Origin: Mucilaginibacter tolerans
GTDB taxonomy: Bacteria > Bacteroidota > Bacteroidia > Sphingobacteriales > Sphingobacteriaceae
Direction of reading: 5' to 3'
Length of the DNA stretch: 64,000 nucleotides
Assembly: GCF_030519375.1 (NCBI RefSeq)
Contig: NZ_JAUMKB010000002.1
Span: forward strand, 372,001-436,000
The notes below the pieces were generated by a model. It saw only the letters and a program-made list of their open reading frames with translations. It did not search any database and was not told the DNA's origin. The number at the start of each line of letters is the position of its first letter. The first letter of the stretch is position 1. The position numbers were made by a program, and so were the translations under genes. Below, piece after piece: positions 58,787 to 64,000 of this stretch.

Positions 58787-59515
58787 CTATTTTCGTTTTA
58801 ATTGAGCAACCGCACCCGTATCCAAAAACCATTGCAAATCACCACTTTGAGGTTTTATCAACTGAGCAGGATACTCTTCAATATCTGTTTTATCTTCAAT
58901 GATATGATGCACGGCGACGGCTTTACCCTCGCCATATACAAGGAAAGCCACATGGTGTGCCAGATTGATCAGAGGTGCTGTCATTGTGATTCGAAACACC
59001 TTCTGATCTTCAAGAAAAACAGCTTTTACCGAGGCTGTTTTATCATGAAGAACAGGTGTGTGCGGAAACAGCGATGCAGTATGAGAATTGTCACCCAATC
59101 CTAATAGCACTAAATCAAAACGAGGCTCAGTCCCGGCAAAATACAAATTGATGTCATTTGTATATGCTTTAGCAGCCTCATCCGGGCTTAATGAAGTATC
59201 AATCGGAAATATCTGCTTGTAACTCAACTCCAAAGGTTCAAGAATAGCCTTTTTGGCCATCAGATAATTACTTTGCGAATCGGTGTGCGGAACGTAGCGC
59301 TCGTCACCAAAAAAGAAATGGACTTTATTCCACTCAATTTTATTTTTATATGACGGGGACGCTAATAATTCATAGAGTTTTTTAGGGGAATTTCCTCCCG
59401 ACAGTGCTATAGAAAATTGCCCATTTGTGGAAATTGATTCCGATGCAATTTCCACAATAAAGTTGGCCAATCCCCTAAGAACTTCGTCCTCATTTTTAAA
59501 AACATTTATTTTCAT
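58787..59515 (-). CDS. pgl: 6-phosphogluconolactonase
   Basis: A 242-residue enzyme from the ATG at 59515, which leaves seven bases after the zwf stop; a start further upstream would overlap zwf by 50 bases. It hydrolyses 6-phosphogluconolactone. Motifs are FSIALSGGNSPKKLYELLA, HFFFGDERYVPHTDSQSNY and LVLLGLGDNSHTASLFP. Last gene of the operon. Confidence 0.95.
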   Translation of the reverse strand: MKINVFKNEDEVLRGLANFIVEIASESISTNGQFSIALSGGNSPKKLYELLASPSYKNKIEWNKVHFFFGDERYVPHTDSQSNYLMAKKAILEPLELSYKQIFPIDTSLSPDEAAKAYTNDINLYFAGTEPRFDLVLLGLGDNSHTASLFPHTPVLHDKTASVKAVFLEDQKVFRITMTAPLINLAHHVAFLVYGEGKAVAVHHIIEDKTDIEEYPAQLIKPQSGDLQWFLDTGAVAQLKRK

Positions 59516-59522
59516 CAAATAA

Positions 59523-61073
59523 TTATTTTTTACCTTGTACAGGTAGAGTAAACCAATTAAATCCGTCGCGTGCAATTAATGCCTCAGCTGATTCAGGCCC
59601 CCATGAGTCGGCTGAATAATTAGGAAAATTCAGGCTCTTTTTATTTTGCCATGTGCTCAATATTGGCATCACCAGTTCCCACGCAGCTTCTACCTGGTCC
59701 CCGCGCATAAACAGTGTCTGATCGCCAAGCATGGTATCCAGGATCAGGGTTTCATAAGCTTCCGGAGCCTGCTGTGTATAAGTACCTTTATAGTCAAATA
59801 CCATATCAACAGCATTTAAGATCATATCAATACCAGGGCGCTTAGCCTGAACCTGCAAGCGTATACTCATCTCAGGTTGTATACTGATAATTAATCTGTT
59901 TTGCTGCCAGCTTTCAGCCGCTTCGGTAGGAAATATAAGGTGAGGGACATCCTTAAACTGGATGGTGATAACAGATGAAGATTGATGCAGGCGCTTACCG
60001 GTTCTCAGGTAAAAAGGCACACCCTGCCAACGCCAGTTATCAATGAAAAACTTGATGGCAGCAAAAGTTTCTGTGTTTGATTCGGGATCAACCTTTGGCT
60101 CGTCGCGATAAGCGGGAACTTCTTTTCCTTTCATCCAGCCGCTGCCATACTGACCACGAACTGCCGACATACGTACATCGTCCGGACCAAACTTACGCAT
60201 GGCCTTCAATACGTCTACTTTACGGTCGCGCACTTCATCAGCATTAAAACTTACAGGCGGTTCCATCGCTATATGGCAAAGCAACTGCAACAAGTGGTTC
60301 TGGATCATATCACGCAAAGCGCCTGAACCATCATAGTAATCGCCGCGTTCCTCAACTCCTAACTGCTCAGAAACTGAAATCTGCACGTGTTCAATAAAAT
60401 TACGGTTCCAAAGCGGCTCCATAATAGAGTTTGCAAAACGGAAAGCCATAATATTTTGTACCGTTTCTTTGCCAAGATAATGGTCTATACGATATATCTG
60501 GCACTCATCAAATATACTGGATAGCAGCTGATTAAGTTCTTTAGCCGTATCCAAATCATGTCCAAACGGTTTTTCTATTACTATCCTGGTCCTGTTCTTA
60601 TCGTCAGCTAGTTTAGCCTTTGCCAGGTTAGAGGCGATGATCGGGAACAGATTAGGCGACACCGCCAGGTAATAGATCACATTTGGTTTTGCTTTCCAAT
60701 CAGCGCTATGTTTTTCGATGCGTTTGCCAAATTCTTTATATGTTTCAGCATTTTTTACATCTGAAACCTGATAATATACATTTTGTGCAAATGCTGCCCA
60801 TTTTTCTTTATCAGGTACACCGCTGCGTGAAAACTGACTAAGATCATTATATAGATTTTCCCTGAATTGTTCGTCAGAATATTGGGTACGACCGGTACCA
60901 ATTATAGAAAATTGCGATGGCATCCAACCATCCAAAAACAGGTTGTACAGAGCAGGGCCAATTTTTCTGGAAGTCAGGTCGCCCGTACCACCAAATATGA
61001 CAAAAATGGTTGGGTCTGATTTTGTGTTTGAGCTCATGGTAGTTTTTTGTTTGAACAAGGATTTTTTTGTCAT
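59523..61073 (-). CDS. zwf: glucose-6-phosphate 1-dehydrogenase
   Basis: A 516-residue enzyme that oxidises glucose 6-phosphate with NAD(P). It has the cofactor motif VIFGGTGDLTSRKIGPALY, the substrate and catalytic segment YRIDHYLGKETVQN with the catalytic His further on, and FEKPFGHD-like VIEKPFGHDL. The ATG at 61073 overlaps the gnd stop by one base (TAATG), which favours this start; an ATG 12 codons downstream (MSSNTK) is an alternative. Confidence 0.97.
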   Translation of the reverse strand: MTKKSLFKQKTTMSSNTKSDPTIFVIFGGTGDLTSRKIGPALYNLFLDGWMPSQFSIIGTGRTQYSDEQFRENLYNDLSQFSRSGVPDKEKWAAFAQNVYYQVSDVKNAETYKEFGKRIEKHSADWKAKPNVIYYLAVSPNLFPIIASNLAKAKLADDKNRTRIVIEKPFGHDLDTAKELNQLLSSIFDECQIYRIDHYLGKETVQNIMAFRFANSIMEPLWNRNFIEHVQISVSEQLGVEERGDYYDGSGALRDMIQNHLLQLLCHIAMEPPVSFNADEVRDRKVDVLKAMRKFGPDDVRMSAVRGQYGSGWMKGKEVPAYRDEPKVDPESNTETFAAIKFFIDNWRWQGVPFYLRTGKRLHQSSSVITIQFKDVPHLIFPTEAAESWQQNRLIISIQPEMSIRLQVQAKRPGIDMILNAVDMVFDYKGTYTQQAPEAYETLILDTMLGDQTLFMRGDQVEAAWELVMPILSTWQNKKSLNFPNYSADSWGPESAEALIARDGFNWFTLPVQGKK

Positions 61074-62497
61074 TATTTTTTTTCAGCCCATTGTGTGTGA
61101 AATACACCCTCTTTTCCAATCAACTCATAAGTATGTGCACCGAAATAATCGCGCTGAGCCTGAGTAAGGTTTGATGGCATACGTTTATTAATAAAATTAT
61201 CAAAATAACTGATTGATGCGGTGAAGGATGGTGCAGCTATTCCAGCAGTAATTGTTGCCGATAATACGGTGCGCGCTCCTTTAACTGCTTCTGAAACCAA
61301 TGCATGAACATTATCATCCAGTAACAGGTGAGCTAAACTTGGGTTTTTGTCGTAAGCCTTGAATATATCATTCAAAAATGCTGAGCGAATGATACACCCA
61401 CCGCGCCATATTTTTGCAATCTCGCCTAATTTAAGATCATATTTATATTCTTCAGATGCTCTTGAAAGCAAGTGCATACCTTGAGCATAAGAAACGATCA
61501 TGCTGAAGTAGAAAGCCTGCTCTAATGACTCAAGGAACGAATCTGTATCAACATCCAGCGCTTTTTCTCCGTCACCATATAAAGCTGCAGCCTGAACTCT
61601 CAATTCTTTGTATTTAGACAGATCGCGCATAGACACCGAGCTATCTATAGTTGGTATTGGTGCCTGAAGGTCCATTGCTACCTGCGAGGTCCATTTACCC
61701 GTGCCTTTTGCTTTTGCTTCATCCTTAATATCATCTATCAGTAAATGATCTGTACCTGGCGCATTGTATTGGAAAATATCCTTGGTGATATCCAAAAGAA
61801 ACGATTGTAAACGACCGGCATTCCATTTGGTAAATACATCGCCTATAGCTTCATTGTCCATTTGCAGACCTTTTTTCATGATCTCATAAGCTTCAGCGAT
61901 CAGCTGCATCAGGCCATATTCGATACCATTATGCACCATTTTCACAAAGTGTCCTGATGCACCCGGACCGATATAGGTTACACATGGCGCCCCGTCAACT
62001 TTCGCTGCGATGGCTTCGAAAATGGGCTTCATTACATTATAAGCCTCTTTATCACCACCCGGCATCATACTTGGGCCACGGCGAGCCCCTTCTTCGCCAC
62101 CTGAAACGCCCATGCCGAAAAAGTGCAGGCCCTTTGCTTCCAGTTCTTCTACACGGCGATTGGTATCGGTAAAATGTGAGTTACCACCATCAATTAATAT
62201 ATCCCCCTTTTCGAGCAGTGGGGTCATTTCTTCAATAACAGCATCGACAATTTTTCCCGCAGGTACCAACATCATGATAGCGCGCGGCGTAGTAAGACTT
62301 GCTATAAATTCCTTCGCATCACTAAAACCCTGTACATCTTTATCTTTTCCTTCTTCATTCAGCGAGTTTACTTTTGAAGCGTCTTTATCATGGCCCGCTA
62401 CGGCGTAGCCATGGTCGGCCATATTAAGTAATAAACTCCGGCCCATAACACCCAGGCCTATCATGCCAAAGGCATATTTATTTGATGTTGTGCTCAT
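61073..62497 (-). CDS. gnd: 6-phosphogluconate dehydrogenase, decarboxylating
   Basis: A 474-residue enzyme that turns 6-phosphogluconate into ribulose 5-phosphate and CO2. Signatures: GMIGLGVMGRSLLLNMADHGY, the ILIDGGNSHFTDTNRR segment, GMGVSGGEEGARRGPSMMPGG, and the catalytic Lys in HFVKMVHNGIEYG near residue 186. Length matches the long GndA form. Its start overlaps the HAD gene by four bases. Confidence 0.98.
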   Translation of the reverse strand: MSTTSNKYAFGMIGLGVMGRSLLLNMADHGYAVAGHDKDASKVNSLNEEGKDKDVQGFSDAKEFIASLTTPRAIMMLVPAGKIVDAVIEEMTPLLEKGDILIDGGNSHFTDTNRRVEELEAKGLHFFGMGVSGGEEGARRGPSMMPGGDKEAYNVMKPIFEAIAAKVDGAPCVTYIGPGASGHFVKMVHNGIEYGLMQLIAEAYEIMKKGLQMDNEAIGDVFTKWNAGRLQSFLLDITKDIFQYNAPGTDHLLIDDIKDEAKAKGTGKWTSQVAMDLQAPIPTIDSSVSMRDLSKYKELRVQAAALYGDGEKALDVDTDSFLESLEQAFYFSMIVSYAQGMHLLSRASEEYKYDLKLGEIAKIWRGGCIIRSAFLNDIFKAYDKNPSLAHLLLDDNVHALVSEAVKGARTVLSATITAGIAAPSFTASISYFDNFINKRMPSNLTQAQRDYFGAHTYELIGKEGVFHTQWAEKK

Positions 62498-63123
62498 TTT
62501 AGTTTTGAGTTTTCTTCTTTTAAATCTTCTAATATTTTCTTTGTCGTTTCAAAGCTGGTGTGCTGATAAGCACGCAATCCCAGTTTCCCGGCGGCAATAG
62601 CGAACATTTTCCTGTCATCGAAATAAACGCATTCCTGGGGTTGTGCCATAGCTATGCCCATCGCGAGCTTGAATATTGCCGGATCGGGTTTACGGATACC
62701 TACTTCGCAAGAGGATACAAATGCATCAAAGCATTCATGAAGCTTGAATTTTTTGATGCGATAATCATTAAGTTCTTTACCCTCATTATTAATAGATATG
62801 ATCCGAAAACCGCAATCTTTTTTCCATTCCTTTAGCCAGGCAAGCATATCCGGCAACTCTTTTGATTGTTCAAACATGAATTGCTTAAAATCTTCACGTG
62901 TAAAGTCACGTGGGCGATTAAAAATTACGGTGTCGATATATTCATCCAGGTCGACACCGCTAGCTTCATAAACATTAAAGATGAACGTGTGTAAATCGTT
63001 AACTTCCTTGTAATTAAGATTAAATCGCCTGGCAGCTTCCTCGCGGGATTCGTGCCCCCAGCCGTTAGTAAGCAATATGCCTCCTATATCAAAGAATAAG
63101 AATTTTACGGCTAATGTCTCCAC
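62494..63123 (-). CDS. HAD-superfamily hydrolase inside the pentose-phosphate operon
   Basis: A 209-residue haloacid-dehalogenase-like protein. Motif I is degenerate or unusual: FLFFDIGGILLTNGWG, with D-I-G in place of DxDxT. Motif II is IISINNEGKE, and motif III/IV is GIRKPDPAIFKLA ... YFDDRKMF. The last part suggests activity as a phosphatase, but the missing second Asp of motif I is odd for one. The ATGA overlap with gnd shows tight coupling. It may remove damaged or stray sugar phosphates. Confidence 0.8.
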   Translation of the reverse strand: METLAVKFLFFDIGGILLTNGWGHESREEAARRFNLNYKEVNDLHTFIFNVYEASGVDLDEYIDTVIFNRPRDFTREDFKQFMFEQSKELPDMLAWLKEWKKDCGFRIISINNEGKELNDYRIKKFKLHECFDAFVSSCEVGIRKPDPAIFKLAMGIAMAQPQECVYFDDRKMFAIAAGKLGLRAYQHTSFETTKKILEDLKEENSKLK

Positions 63124-63128
63124 AATAA

Positions 63129-64000
63129 TTAAACTTTGACTTTCTGATCCTCAATAGCTTGCAGCAGTTTCTCAAACGGTTTATTGAATTTATCGACACC
63201 TTCGTCCTCCAGTTGTTGCGTAACCTTATCTATATCGATACCAATAGCTTTTAGTTTTTCCAACACAGCAGTGGCTTGGTCAAGGCCTTGTTCTAACGTA
63301 TTTGCTGCAATACCATGATCGCGGAAAGCCTCAATAGTTTCCAATGGAACGGTATCAACTGTATCCGGGCCAATTAATGCTTCAACATATTTGGTATCCT
63401 TAAATGCAGGGTTTTTGCTGCTGGTGCTTGCCCATAATAGCCGCTGTGGTTTTGCACCCTGTGCCGCCAGTTTTTCCCAACGCGGGCCACTGAACACTCT
63501 CTTATATATCTCATATGCTTTTTTAGCTGATGCGATAGCGACTTCTGCCTTTAATTCAGGTGCGCCTTTTTCATCCAGCATCGGGTCAACTAAAACATCA
63601 ATACGGCTCAGGAAGAAACTTGCAACAGATGTGATATGACCGATTGAATGTCCAGCAGCCAAGTGGTCTTCCAAACCAGCAATATATGCTTCAGCCACTT
63701 CTTCATAGCGTGGCAAGCCAAACAATAAGGTAACGTTTATATTAATGCCTTTTGCTATTGAACTGCGAATGGCACCCAAACCAGGTTTAGTGCCTGGTAT
63801 TTTGATCATTACGTTTTTGCGATTAACTGCCTTCCATAATTTTTCGGCCTGTTCGGCTGTTTCTTTCTCCTTAAGTGCAAGGAATGGTGAAACTTCAAGG
63901 CTCACATAACCGTCAACACCTTTTGATTCTTCGTAAACACCTTTGAAAAGGTCTGTTGCATTTTGGATATCTTTAACTGCAATGCCAAAGAATATCTCTT
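63129..64000 (-). CDS. tal: transaldolase (5' end outside window)
   Basis: The frame is open to the right edge, so the N-terminus is missing; about 290 residues are seen. Motifs of the long transaldolase group are GYVSLEVSPFLA, the Schiff-base lysine in NVMIKIPGTKPGL, INVTLLFGLPRYEEVAEAYI, and SVASFFLSRIDVLVD. It moves a three-carbon unit between sugar phosphates. A GTG at 63905 is internal to the conserved sequence and is not the start. It is the first visible gene of the operon, six bases from the HAD gene. Confidence 0.95.
   Translation of the reverse strand, partial: EIFFGIAVKDIQNATDLFKGVYEESKGVDGYVSLEVSPFLALKEKETAEQAEKLWKAVNRKNVMIKIPGTKPGLGAIRSSIAKGININVTLLFGLPRYEEVAEAYIAGLEDHLAAGHSIGHITSVASFFLSRIDVLVDPMLDEKGAPELKAEVAIASAKKAYEIYKRVFSGPRWEKLAAQGAKPQRLLWASTSSKNPAFKDTKYVEALIGPDTVDTVPLETIEAFRDHGIAANTLEQGLDQATAVLEKLKAIGIDIDKVTQQLEDEGVDKFNKPFEKLLQAIEDQKVKV

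Overview
The window looks like a chromosomal segment of a member of the Bacteroidota, most probably the Sphingobacteriaceae (Mucilaginibacter/Pedobacter-like). This is an inference from gene content and signals. Several promoters carry the Bacteroidota-type -7 element TAnnTTTG, some with TTTG or TTG 19-20 bases upstream. Lipoproteins carry QKDD-type export signals. The families (M61 peptidase, PASTA-rhodanese-MltG cluster, planctomycete-type cytochromes with DUF1501, YARHG lipoprotein, Wza/Wzc/WcaJ capsule genes) fit that group. No phage, transposase, integrase or CRISPR array is visible.

Positions 1-16000 are mostly housekeeping: a beta-CASP RNA-processing hydrolase cut by the left edge, a polyferredoxin-like membrane protein, serC-serA, rpe, rpsO-pnp with two clear terminators, a secreted M61 peptidase, ddl, and a five-gene cell-envelope operon (PASTA protein, rhodanese, mltG, YbgC-type thioesterase, YihY/BrkB membrane protein). 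It ends with tRNA-Ser(UGA).

Positions 16165-24303 form an accessory module between two tRNA-Ser genes. It has a small secreted GH20-like hydrolase and, convergent with it, a tight four-gene operon of planctomycete-type proteins: a PSCyt1/DUF1549/DUF1553 lipoprotein, a Tat-exported DUF1501 protein, a Tat-exported beta-propeller, and a DUF2231/haem/leucine-rich/chitobiase-C-like membrane protein. A palindromic operator-like sequence lies upstream of the operon. This is the least understood system in the window.

Positions 24700-34200 hold small adaptive units: an ArsR-SRPBCC-VOC operon with a well-resolved promoter and operator, a MarR regulator next to a probable rifampicin phosphotransferase, VOC proteins, DUF2306 and YARHG proteins, a trmO-like gene broken by one in-frame TAA, and a uronate pair (KduI and an SDR dehydrogenase).

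Positions 34744-47195 are an exopolysaccharide locus: gmd; then on the minus strand wza, wzc, a Wzy-like polymerase, a hexapeptide acyltransferase and three GT4 glycosyltransferases; and, divergently across a 1 kb gene-free region, a WcaJ-type initiating transferase. No Wzx flippase is visible. It is followed by two nearly identical surface-type beta-helix lipoproteins with threonine-glycine linkers, one of them built from a 42-bp minisatellite. Next come a further glycosyltransferase and a single-protein, two-module NRPS (truncated C-A-PCP-C-A-PCP-TE).

Positions 58787-64000 are an oxidative pentose-phosphate operon transcribed tal - HAD hydrolase - gnd - zwf - pgl, with tal cut by the right edge.
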